The notes under the pieces were generated by a model that saw only the letters and a program-made list of their open reading frames with translations, had not been told where the DNA came from and did no database searches. Shown piece by piece: positions 10,663 to 20,679 of a stretch of DNA of 64,000 nucleotides (position 1 is its first letter; every line of letters begins with the position of its first letter). The translations under genes were made by a program, and so were the position numbers. Source of the DNA: Sophora flavescens (lineage: Eukaryota > Streptophyta > Magnoliopsida > Fabales > Fabaceae); assembly GCA_030762895.1 (NCBI GenBank), contig CM061069.1:102441923-102505922 (forward strand), in the 5' to 3' direction.

Positions 10663-11490
10663 AGTTCGATTCTAAATCAGACTGTGGCATTGGGGCTTTT
10701 ATAAAACAAAATTTGGGCGCATAGGATGCTTGTTAGAGTTATAAATGCTGCATGTTATTCCTTGGGATATTGGACCTGATCAACCCAGTATTTCATTGGT
10801 AGTGAGCAGATTTATGGCGATTAATAGGTGGGGGACGAACGTTGCACTTGCACCAGCTTTGGATTGTATAGCCAGAGTTATGCAAGCGCAGGCAGAGACT
10901 CTCCGTCAACTGAATGGGAATGGAGGCCAATCACTAATGGAGTGGTGGCAACCTAGGACCCTTCGCATGTGTGACTTTCCGAATTCAAGAAGAACAACCC
11001 GCCATCATTCTGAGGCAGCTTAGATCCGAAGGAGACTGAATTTCTTCAACTCGTACAGGAGAAAAGTTACTCTATTGTTTGATTCAAGAGCAACACATCC
11101 TTTTATATATCCTACATGTGTGAAATTTGGAGTTACCTATCTTTCTTTTGTCCTTTGATCCATGTGTTTCTACTTCTATGGGGGATAATCTTATTTCTTC
11201 CAGTTCTTGTTTAATTTGTTTTCTTGTGCATCGGGACGTGCCTTATGTCTTCGATCTTATTTGTTATCTATGTCTGGGTTAGATGCTATTCTTGGTAAGG
11301 AGTGATTGTCTTTTAGACTCGTTGTCATAAAGTACTCTAATAGAACTATTTATATTTTTGATATCTCTTCACAACCAATGTCTATCGATTTTTCTTCGGT
11401 GTCAACCCTTATTGTATTGGTTGTTTCTTCTAATAAGTGCTTAGTTGGGGGAACTCGAGGATCGATACATACTCTAGTTTTTTGGTAAGG
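10663..11490 (+). pseudogene. gypsy gag/protease remnants
   Basis: After the primer site, an ORF of 92 codons (10745-11023) carries gag-like sequence ending in QPRTLRMCDFPNS-type words. About 11050-11120 reads, across frames, as an aspartic-protease relic (LFDS..THPFIYPTCVKFG pattern). At 11230-11360 the words HRDVPYVFDLI and YSNRTIYIFD match the chromovirus stretch between protease and reverse transcriptase. All frames are broken by stops and indels, so no product is expected. It belongs to the element whose LTR is at 8749-10646 and is cut off by the nested insertion at 11581. Confidence 0.65.
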
Positions 11491-11575
11491 TGGGGATTTA
11501 TAGTGACGTGATAGTAATACTCATAGCATGTGAGTAAAACACTTTCTTAACACCTTAATGGAATGAATTATTGAA

Positions 11576-11580
11576 GTATG
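11576..11580. repeat. target-site duplication, left copy
   Basis: GTATG directly before the LTR at 11581 is repeated directly after the second LTR at 17080-17084. Confidence 0.9.
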
Positions 11581-12823
11581 TGATGAGCCTCTGGTTGACC
11601 CGTTTTATAACTAGTAAAGACCTTGGCTTTGTGCTAATTTTATATCATTTTCACCCAAATTAGACTTGATTGTCCTTAAGTAAGATTTTGAGTCTGTAAA
11701 GTGTTTTTAAGTTAATTTAGTTGATTTAGAGTGAATAAAGTATTTACTTTTATTTTCTATTTTCAGGTTAATAAAAAAGAATAAATCTGGAGTTTCTCGC
11801 CCTGCGAGAAGACTGTTCGCCTCGCGACCCCGAAGCTGACTGGTCCAAGAAATGCAAGGTCTCTGGTTCGGCCCGCGAAGAATAGCTTGCCTCGCGAGTC
11901 TTGGAAGACCAGAAGCCATCACAGTTTGGGCATGTTGAAGGTCACGGGCGTTACAGTTGGGAATTTGAAGAGTTCGCCTCGCGAATTTATGCTCGCCTCG
12001 CGAGAAGACCAAGAGTTGCAGACCTTTCGCATAATTCGCCTCGCGAGCAGTGCTTTGCCTCGCGAGGCATTGGATTCCAGAATTTGTATATAAACTGCTC
12101 TATGGCAGAATGATAGGTTAGCTAGTTTTAGGCTGGGCTAGTCAGTTCTGGCTAGTCTCAGTTAGTAGTTAATTAGTTTTAGTTTTATTTTCTCTTCTTT
12201 TGTTTTGCTTCTGTAATGGAGAGCTAGTCTCCTAGGATTAATCTACTGCAATTGGTTTCTATTAACACTTGAGGTTCTGTGATTCCTGTTTCATTTGCTT
12301 TTCTCTTTTCAATGCCATATTATATGTTTCTGTTTGTTATTTCAGTAATGTATAGTGTGGTATTGTTTCATTTCGGTGATGCTATGTTCCTATATATAAT
12401 CGCGTTTGTTATTTCGCGTGTGTTCATTCATGTTCGTTTGTTCATGAGAGCTTAACCCCGTTTGTTATTTCGGGAATAGGAACATACATCTGTAGTAGCG
12501 ATTTTCGTTTGTTAATTGTTGCTACAACCGGGAGGGGATTAGTATCTGCTTAGGATTTGCATGAACCAATGATAGTGGGAAACCGAGAACAGTAGGTTAA
12601 TCGTCTTTTGTTTATTTGTTATTCTCTTTAACTACTTTGTTTTCATTATTTTGTTTTCTTAATTTAGTTTCAAATCTCAAAACCCCCAATTCTAACTTTT
12701 ACTAATTTTCTGTTAATAATAACAACACTAAAGAGTCCTTGAGAGACGATCCGAGTTGTCGCTCTATACTGCATTATTTTTATAATCGCTCGTTCTTTTT
12801 GGCGCGTGGCGACAGCGCGGTCA
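11581..12823 (+). repeat. 5' LTR of the non-autonomous element
   Basis: It starts TGATGAGCCTCTGG and ends GACAGCGCGGTCA. About 11800-12070 contains repeated GC-rich near-palindromes of the type TCGCCTCGCGA, unlike the AT-rich surroundings. A TATATAAA box lies near 12088. Confidence 0.95.
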
Positions 12824-12828
12824 AAAAT

Positions 12829-12846
12829 TGGCGCCGTTGCCGGGGA
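12829..12846 (+). other. primer-binding site for tRNA-Asp
   Basis: TGGCGCCGTTGCCGGGGA is complementary to the 3' end of plant tRNA-Asp(GTC) including CCA. It starts six bases after the LTR end. This primer is characteristic of Athila-type and related plant Ty3/gypsy elements. Confidence 0.88.
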
Positions 12847-12968
12847 CTCTTGTTTGTTGTTATTAGCAGAAAATAATTTTTGTTAAAAAAAAAAACTTTT
12901 TGCTTTGCTAATTAGTTTTGTCTGCTTTGTCTGGTCTGTAAATTTTATTTTCCCCCATTGATAATTAC

Positions 12969-14442
12969 ATGTATGGGTATTTGCCTAATGTTTATCATGA
13001 ACCACCACCTTGCATGTATTATCCTGATTTTAGTAAACCACCACCATACACAAATTATCCTAATTTTGCTGGAAATTATGAGTACAACAATGGTTTTGAT
13101 ATGACTGGAATGAATGCTTATCCTAGCCAACAGGTTAGAGATCAAGGCAGCCTGGATGAGATTGCTTCTATGATACAATAAATGGCCGAGAACAATCAAC
13201 GGATGGCAGTAAGCCAGCAATACCAGCCTGACCCTACACTAGCCCAACTTAGTTTGGAAGAAATGCTACAACAAATGGCTGCACAAACGGAAGCATACAA
13301 TCTTGAATTTCAACAGAGGATGGAGGCAATGGAGGCAAGTAATCTTGAAGCCCAACAGAGGGACCAAGCTGAATCTCAAAAGTTGTGGGCTCTAATTGAT
13401 CAAGTTACCGCCAACTCGGCTGCAATGCTAACTCCACAGCCCCTTGAGGAACATAAGGATTCACAGATGGTTATTCCTGAAAATACTTTTGATGATAATT
13501 CTGATGATGATATTTCTGTTGATGATGAATTATGTGTTGAATCCCCTGATTCTAATGATTGTTATTGTGATGGTACTGCTCTTTTTATGTATACACTGTT
13601 ATGCAGGTTTATACTTGAAAGGAAACAAAGAAAATGAGGATCAGGAGGATCAAGAGGACATCTGCTCCACCGTGCTTGAGGATAATGAAGAACCTGTGGA
13701 ATCAGATGCATGTGTTGAGAGTGATGGGGTGGATGAACCGTGTACAGAAAGTCCAGACAATCAGACCTTTACTAACTCAGTTTCTGTTAATACATGTACT
13801 AACTGTACTGACATTAACCCGTGTGATGTTTGTGCTGGGTTTCTTGACTCTATTTTGCAGGGTGATAGTGAGAGTGATGCTGTTTGTTCAGTCGAAGTTC
13901 CAAATATACCATCCATTGAACAGCCACCCTCCGTAGAGCTCAAGCAACTTCCAGACATTCAGCCGCTTTCTGATTTAGTTTATTGTAATATATTTACTAA
14001 CTGTACTAACTCTAACCTTTCTGTGGTGTGTGATGAGATTTCTGCAGGTTTAACAAGTGATGAATCCGGAAGTGCAGTGGATGAAGACCTTGCAGGAGTT
14101 GAAGCAACACCGGAGACCCCAACTAACTGTTTGTTACCTCCCCCTGTGGAACCAAAAGTTCTGGACTTTGCACCTCTGGATTCTGCACCATGGCCGGTCC
14201 AAGCGGTTGAACCCCGATTCTATTGGGGAGATTTTATTGAGAAGGAGGTCATCTGTGACCTGAAGGGGAGTGAGAAGTCCGTCGCACTCGGCGAAGTCAT
14301 CATAATTGTCAAGTGCTCACCCCCACATCAAAGCCGCAAGTCATGGAAGCATGGAATGAACTTCTACTCTTTGTCCATCACGTGGGCCTTATGCTACAAG
14401 CAGTGGGATCCTGGTGGAACCGCCCTTAATGAGTTTTCTTAA
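12969..14442 (+). pseudogene. broken acidic/Cys-rich ORF of the non-autonomous element
   Basis: This is one reading frame in three pieces. Segment 12969-13181 (70 codons) is Pro/Tyr/Asn-rich (YPDFSKPPPYTNYPNF). A single TAA at 13179-13181 separates it from the in-frame segment 13182-13637, a Gln/Glu/Ala-rich probable coiled coil (LEEMLQQMAAQTEAYNLEFQQ) that turns strongly acidic. A frame change near 13600 leads into the third segment, running to 14442. That segment contains an acidic, Cys-rich stretch with an internal duplication (TNCTDINPCDVCAGF and TNCTNSNLSVVCDEISAGL) and a basic, Trp/Tyr-rich C-terminus (PRFYWGDFIEKEVICD, HQSRKSWKHGMNFY, ALCYKQWDPGG). I do not recognise the family. The N-terminal part resembles the disordered front of Athila-type gag proteins, but capsid and zinc knuckle are absent. 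Its retention between near-identical LTRs suggests a role in packaging or RNA handling (speculation). Confidence 0.6.
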
Positions 14443-15821
14443 CCCTTTCTTCTTTTTAATTTTCTTTGCCTTTACTTTATTTTATTTCTGTTTTGTTTTC
14501 AATAAAGCTCCTGGATAATTTGAGAAGCTCAGGAGTTGTGTTTGAGTCTGGTATTGGCAAGTTTGATGGATTTGATTAATTTTTGCATAGATTGATTGCA
14601 TGATAGTGTTGACTGTGCTCCCCTTAGGACTTGAAAAATTTGAAAAATTGAATTTTGATCCCCATATGATTGAAAACTGAACTTTGAGATTTTGTTATGA
14701 TGGCATGATTTATGATAAGTTTGGGGTGATAGGAAGCACACACTAGGGATAGAATCTCTGTCAAACAATTTGCAAAACAATGTCCAGGTGAGGTTTTGAG
14801 CCTCCAACATGTTTTTGACTGTGAGAATCACTTTCAAGTTGCACTTTCCTGAATTTGCTTGAATCTCTTTATGGTTTGCATGATTATGTGTTTGCTTCAG
14901 ATGATTTAGGCATTTTCTTTGTAAATAGCTACTTAGCCTAAAAATAACCAATTCCTAATGCATGTTCCCTAGTTAGCCCCATTGAGCCTATTAGTCTGTT
15001 AATTCTTGATAACCTAATGTTATAAGCCCAAAAATCTGGAAAACCATGTTAACCCGATCTTAGGATTAGGAGAGCATGTAATCTTAGAATGGGTGCAAGA
15101 AACTAAGTTTGTGGTGGCTGCAAGGTGTAACATGTTGTTTTGGATTGAGAAAAAAATTTATGTAAAAAAAAAAAAGGAAAGAAAAACAGGAAAAAAAAAA
15201 TAAAAGTGCAAAAATGCCAAAAAGAAATAAAAAGGTTGTAGTCACCCAAGGCATAATGAAAAATGAGAAAAGGAACTTGAGTGGAATTTCAAAGTGTAAA
15301 TAATGTTCATGCTCTCTTAGTTCCTAGGGTCTTCAGCCTAGTTCCTTCGTATATCCTACCCTTAGCCAGGCCCCATTACAACCCATAAAAGACCTTTTGA
15401 TGTTGCATGCATGTTTTCTGTGGGAATCATTTTGAGATGAAAATCAAATTTATGGGAAGTGCTCTTAAAAGTGAAATTGAGTGAATGTTGTTAGCCTGAC
15501 AAACTGAGCGAATGAGTGAACACAAATTTCCCTTGTGAGGAAGGCAGTTGTTTGGATTTGGTGATCTCCCTTTTGTGTGTAACTTAGATCCCCTGCTTTG
15601 ATTAATGATTGTTTGAATTATGAAACTCTCAATTGTTTAGAATAAATGAATGTGGGGATTGTTTTGCTTGTAAGGGGGGAACATTGAAAGAAAAATTGTT
15701 TTGTTAAATTGCTTGAAATTTGTGTGAAAGTTAATTGAGTCCTTAAGCTTGCCATGTTTTGCCAGGTCTTGAGTCTTTTTAAGTTTTTGAGTTTTAGTTT
15801 GCTTGGGGACAAGCAAAGTTT
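14443..15821 (+). other. non-coding 3' internal region of the non-autonomous element
   Basis: No supported ORF is present. An AATAAAG word lies near 14500, an A-rich block near 15150-15240, and the rest is T-rich unstructured DNA. Its position between ORF and polypurine tract fits a long 3' untranslated/packaging region. Confidence 0.6.
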
Positions 15822-15836
15822 AAGTTTGGGGTATTT
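15822..15836 (+). other. polypurine-tract region
   Basis: AAGTTTGGGGTATTT immediately precedes the 3' LTR. This AAGTTTGGGG form is usual in Athila/Tat-like elements. Confidence 0.7.
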
Positions 15837-17079
15837 TGATGAGCCTCTGGTTGACCGGTTTTATAACTAGTAAAGACCTTGGCTTTGTGCTAATTTTATA
15901 TCATTTTCACCCAAATTAGACTTGATTGTCCTTAAGTAAGATTTTGAGTCTGTAAAGTGTTTTTAAGTTAATTTAGTTGATTTAGAGTGAATAAAGTATT
16001 TACTTTTATTTTCTATTTTCAGGTTAATAAAAAAGAATAAATCTGGAGTTTCTCGCCCCGCGAGAAGACTGTTCGCCTCGCGACCCCGAAGCTGACTGTT
16101 CCAAGAAATGCAAGGTCTCTGGTTCGCCCCGCGAAGAATAGCTCGCCTCGCGAGTCTTGGAAGACCAGAAGCCATCACGGTTTGGGCATGTTGAAGGTCA
16201 CGGGCGTTACAGTTGGGAATTTGAAGAGTTCGCCTCGCGAATTTATGCTCGCCTCGCGAGAAGACCAAGAGTTGCAGACCTTTCGCATAATTCGCCTCGC
16301 GAGCAGTGCTTCGCCTCGCGAGGCATTGGATTCCAGAATTTGTATATAAACTGCTCTATGGCAGAATGATAGGTTAGCTAGTTTTAGGCTGGGCTAGTCA
16401 GTTCTGGCTAGTCTCAGTTAGTAGTTAATTAGTTTTAGTTTTATTTTCTCTTCTTTTGTTTTGCTTCTGTAATGGAGAGCTAGTCTCCTAGGATTAATCT
16501 ACTGCAATTGGTTTCTATTAACACTTGAGGTTCTGTGATTCCTGTTTCATTTGCTTTTCTCTTTTCAATGCCATATTATATGTTTCTGTTTATTATTTCA
16601 GTAATGTATAGTGTGGTATTGTTTCATTTCGGTGATGCTATGTTCCTATATATAATCGCGTTTGTTATTTCGCGTGTGTTCATTCATGTTCGTTTGTTCA
16701 TGAGAGCTTAACCCCGTTTGTTATTTCGGGAATAGGAACATACATCTGTAGTAGCGATTTTCGTTTGTTAATTGTTGCTACAACCGGGAGGGGATTAGTA
16801 TCTGCTTAGGATTTGCATGAACCAATGATAGTGGGAAACCGAGAACAGTAGGTTAATCATCTTTTGTTTATTTGTTATTCTCTTTAACTACTTTGTTTTC
16901 ATTATTTTGTTTTCTTAATTTAGTTTCAAATCTCAAAACCCCCAATTCTAACTTTTACTAATTTTCTGTTAATAATAACAACACTAAAGAGTCCTTGAGA
17001 GACGATCCGAGTTGTCGCTCTATACTGCATTATTTTTATAATCGCTCGTTCTTTTTGGCGCGTGGCGACAGCGCGGTCA
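15837..17079 (+). repeat. 3' LTR of the non-autonomous element
   Basis: It has the same length as the 5' LTR (1243 bp), with nine visible substitutions. Several of these are C/T or G/A changes at CpG sites within the TCGCCTCGCGA-type motifs, as expected from deamination of methylated cytosine. Confidence 0.95.
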
Positions 17080-17084
17080 GTATG
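17080..17084. repeat. target-site duplication, right copy
   Basis: GTATG matches 11576-11580. Confidence 0.9.
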
Positions 17085-17689
17085 TGATCTCTTAATTTGT
17101 TTTGATTTTTTTTAATGTGGAAATTGAGATTTTCACATGCATATTTGTCTGGTATGAAGAATCGAGGTTTTGAGATTCTTGATTCTTGATTTGGGATTCT
17201 TAAAATGTTTTAATGTTATTTGATGAATTAATTTGATAATTTCTTTTAATTTTTTTTAGATTCTTTTAATTGTGGTTTTGTTTCTTTTGTTGTGGTGTAT
17301 ATGTGGCTCCTTAGTTTTATTTTCGTACAAAATGTGCAGTCCTATTTCATTTGTGTTTACGCTTCTTGAATTAACTTTTTCTTTTGGTTTGATTTTTCTA
17401 TTTCATATTTGGAAGCATTGCTTCACTTTGTCAAGTCACTAACGTTTGAATTAGTTTCACTTTGCCAAATTCAAATTAGACTTATTTGGAATCACAATTT
17501 GCTCATGTATACTGATGCACTGCTTCACTCTTTAGTGACTTTTATCGGATCCTAATTAATTTTTTTTTTAAAAATTATAGTATGAGTCAAATTCCACTTT
17601 AGTCAATGGTAAGAAATATGTTTGATTTTGTAATAACTTTTGAGTGATTTTAGTGGAAAAAAAATTATTGGAGTATGAGGCTATATGTG
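17085..17689. other. T-rich sequence, no gene seen
   Basis: It lies between the nested element and recognisable gypsy pol relics. It may be decayed internal sequence of the 8749 element or a separate insertion. Nothing coding is visible. Confidence 0.5.
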
Positions 17690-18330
17690 GGCATTATGCA
17701 ATTGAACAAAGTAACTATTATGGATATGTATCTTTTACCTAGGATAGATGAGCTTAGATCAATGGAGTTGAGTAGTGGTTGATTCTAGTAAAGTAGATGC
17801 AGGGATAGGGCGAGAGAAGCCTAAGACAATGACAAGTGTGAGAAGTTTCCTAGAATTGGAGAAGTATTATAGGGAGTTATAAACGAGTTCTCTAGACTAG
17901 CCTTACCTCTCACCCAGCTGATTAGGAAAGGAAAATCTCTTGTATAGGATACAACTTGAAGTTGCAAGAGATTAACCTAATAGAAGAGTCTAGAGACATG
18001 AATTTGGATATCTTTTTAAGGCTTAAAACTTGGAATTGAATAGGTTGAAAATTTGTAGTGACCTTAGAAAATAGATTAAGCGGGTGTAGTTTTTAAACTA
18101 GGATTTGAAATCACTTTTGGATCAAGAGAATTATGTGTTATATAATAATGGTGTAGTGTTGTTTAAGAATAGGATCATTGTCCCTAAGGAAGGGAGCCTT
18201 AGAGGAAAAAAAATGTTAGAAGAGACACAAAAAAGAACATTAACTATGTGTCTAGGAATAACCAAGAAGCATCAAGATTTAAAGAAGTATTAGTGGACGG
18301 GAATAAAAATGGAAGTGAGATTAAAGAATT
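17690..18330 (+). pseudogene. gypsy RT/RNase H/integrase remnants
   Basis: Across frames the sequence keeps the order of a Ty3/gypsy pol with large deletions. It has an RT-like word (PRIDELRSMEL), then the RT-RNase H connection (KTMTSVRSFLELEKYYREL, FSRLALPLTQLIRKGKS). At 18105-18330 follows an integrase N-terminal zinc-domain-like stretch (VLFKNRIIVPKEGSL, TKKHQDLKKY). Stops and frameshifts are frequent. It is probably the downstream half of the element whose 5' LTR is at 8749, split by the insertion at 11581. Confidence 0.65.
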
Positions 18331-19000
18331 TTATATATATGTTCAAATTTATTATTATGTTGTAATTTGGTTATACAATTGTTTTTTTTTTTTGAATCAC
18401 TTTCCTTGGAATTTCATATTGCCTCTCAAGTGATCAGATATTAATCGCGATTTATATACCCCTAGGATTTGTTTTCCATATATACCAATGGCATGCCTAA
18501 TCCTAACAAACTTATAATTTTTTCAAAAAGTGAAAAATGTTATTTCTTATTTGCATGTTCCTACTCAAAGATAAAGATGGAACTGATTTCTTAGTACTAC
18601 TGCGGTATATATTTTAATAGTTGTTTTTGCACAATGTCTGTACAATTTAATTGCAAGTTTATTAAATCTTATTCTCCATTTCGTTATCACATTTCTTTTA
18701 AGTTAGATCTTCTTATCAACAGTGGGTGAAACTATTTCTTTTTCTTGTGAAATTATCATCTTGGGCTAAGGTGAGAATTAATATATGGATGTCGCTACTA
18801 CTTCTCCTTTCTTTATTTTATTTATAAAATTCCTCCGTTATGTGAATAATATGAGAAATTTGGTGTAGGGTTTATAAGAGACTATTATATCCACGTATGG
18901 GTGGTATAAAACATTACTTCAATTTCTTTTGTGGATTGTTGTTATGACTTTAATTTGTGAGAATGCTTATAATGATGAGATACAAGTGAAGGTGTTCTAT
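18331..19000. other. AT-rich sequence up to assembly gap
   Basis: No gene, terminal repeat or protein motif was recognised. It may include decayed flank of the gypsy element. Confidence 0.5.
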
Positions 19001-19500
19001 NNNNNNNNNNNNNNNNNNNNNNNNNNNNNNNNNNNNNNNNNNNNNNNNNNNNNNNNNNNNNNNNNNNNNNNNNNNNNNNNNNNNNNNNNNNNNNNNNNNN
19101 NNNNNNNNNNNNNNNNNNNNNNNNNNNNNNNNNNNNNNNNNNNNNNNNNNNNNNNNNNNNNNNNNNNNNNNNNNNNNNNNNNNNNNNNNNNNNNNNNNNN
19201 NNNNNNNNNNNNNNNNNNNNNNNNNNNNNNNNNNNNNNNNNNNNNNNNNNNNNNNNNNNNNNNNNNNNNNNNNNNNNNNNNNNNNNNNNNNNNNNNNNNN
19301 NNNNNNNNNNNNNNNNNNNNNNNNNNNNNNNNNNNNNNNNNNNNNNNNNNNNNNNNNNNNNNNNNNNNNNNNNNNNNNNNNNNNNNNNNNNNNNNNNNNN
19401 NNNNNNNNNNNNNNNNNNNNNNNNNNNNNNNNNNNNNNNNNNNNNNNNNNNNNNNNNNNNNNNNNNNNNNNNNNNNNNNNNNNNNNNNNNNNNNNNNNNN
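19001..19500. other. assembly gap (500 N)
   Basis: Exactly 500 undetermined bases, a conventional gap of unknown size. Any ORF spanning it is artificial. Confidence 0.99.
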
Positions 19501-20414
19501 GTCAAACGTCATCTGTAATAGGATGATTATAAAGACGGTCATTGGGCATACCACGAGCCATGCAGAGGGATGTGAGTGACCTAGATGGGATTTGTCCCTC
19601 CTACATGACAGGAGTAATATCTGTGGGCCCCCTGATAGAGTGAGACTGTAAAATCATTGGCCATGCTGAAATGAGTCAATATGAGATATTGACCTCATTT
19701 GTTGTTAAGTCTACTCGGGTATCAGGGAACATGATATTGAACTATACAAGGGTGACACATTCTATGACTTGTGTTCAATATAGATATATGGACAAAGGGA
19801 TAATAATGCACATGAATATTTGTCACAGAAAGGTTTCGTCAAATCACTGACTTTCTCACTACTTAGGTAGCAGTGATGTATTGCTAGATACCGCTCACTG
19901 TTTGTAATATTAAATGGGATTTAATGTTACTACTAACGTTTTGGGAACCTATAGGGTCACACACATAAGAGCGGATTAAATGAAGCATTAAAAGGAGAGT
20001 TGGACTTTCCTATTGGGCCTAGCGCATAGTACATGGGCTTAGGTCAAGTGTTGCTCACTAACTCACTTAAGGAGGCGCTACTATAAGTAGAACACTTAAG
20101 TTGTTGTGCAAACACGGTTGATAACCTAGCCGCACAAAAGAGAGTAAGTGTGAACAGCAAAGTCTCGGTTTTGTAGCTAGCCTTTGTGAGACAGAGGCGC
20201 TCGGTTCGTGGCGTTGGGCGCTCACGGAATCCGCTCGTGTGGATACCTCTAGAGACACCATTAAATGCGGTGTTACGTGATAGGCGAATTTCAACCAACA
20301 GCCATCGCTTCAAAAGGTAAACCTTCTAATCATGAATCATGACCATTCGCAAGGATCCTTCGATGGGAATTTTTCCGTTGCGTTTTATTTTGTTTTATAC
20401 GCAAATTCCCAACA
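19501..20414 (+). mobile_element. Ty1/copia LTR, 3' part
   Basis: The end (TTTTTCCGTTGCGTTTTATT, then CAAATTCCCAACA at 20402-20414) has the form seen at the 3' end of many legume Tork/TAR-type copia LTRs. It is followed directly by chromovirus coding sequence, with no primer site. This suggests a solo LTR inserted in the gypsy element, with its left end in the assembly gap. The body (19501-20300) has no ORF. Confidence 0.5.
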
Positions 20415-20667
20415 CATGACCCTAGTCACGTGATAGTACCCGACGCCATACGAGTTGAAAGAGAACTTGGCGTTTGAGGTGTTACCCGCCCGAGTTGAGG
20501 ATAGGAGGGTGAAGCGGCTAAGAGGCAAGGAGATTCCTTTGGTCAAAGTGGTTTGGAGTAGAGGCGAGGAAAGCGTTACACGGGAGGCTGGAAAACAAGA
20601 TGATGGAAGCGTACCCGCACCTTTTCGTTTGAGATACGTAGAAATTTCGAGGACGAAATGTTTATAA
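20415..20667 (+). pseudogene. chromovirus (Tekay-like) pol 3' end
   Basis: Reading shortly after the copia LTR boundary gives the end of a chromovirus integrase and chromodomain region: DPSHVI, then LAFEVLPARVEDRRVKRLRG, then KEIPLVKVVW, the signature words before and in the C-terminal chromodomain of Tekay/Del elements. The usual W-E block is degraded, and the N-terminal join is broken by a TGATAG stop pair. The conserved FRGRNVYKRGG-like tail continues, out of frame, into the polypurine tract at about 20665-20679. Confidence 0.75.
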
Positions 20668-20679
20668 GCGGGGTGGAAT

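Larger units (their letters stand above)
11581..17079 (+). mobile_element. young non-autonomous LTR retrotransposon, 5.5 kb, pol-less
   Basis: This is a complete element. It has two LTRs of 1243 bp each, a 5-bp target duplication (GTATG), a primer-binding site matching tRNA-Asp, a polypurine tract before the 3' LTR, and an internal region of only 3013 bp. I count nine substitutions and no length difference between the LTRs, so insertion is recent. No gag capsid, protease, reverse transcriptase, RNase H or integrase motif is present. The internal region instead holds a broken acidic reading frame (12969-14442) and about 1.4 kb of non-coding, A- and T-rich DNA. The primer site is typical of Athila/Tat-group Ty3/gypsy elements, so the element is presumably mobilised in trans by a relative of that group (inference). 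It lies inside the older gypsy element that starts at 8749. Confidence 0.92.

Noticed and set aside
11707..12113. Paired ORFs that recur at 15963-16369
   Set aside because: They are duplicated only because they lie in the two LTRs of one element; composition comes from the GC-palindrome block.
12829..12846. tRNA-like sequences at primer-binding sites
   Set aside because: Only the 3' complement of a tRNA is present, with no A/B boxes or cloverleaf; they are primer sites, not tRNA genes.
18929..19579. Long ORFs across the N run
   Set aside because: They consist almost entirely of undetermined bases; the same applies to ORFs over 43498-44058.
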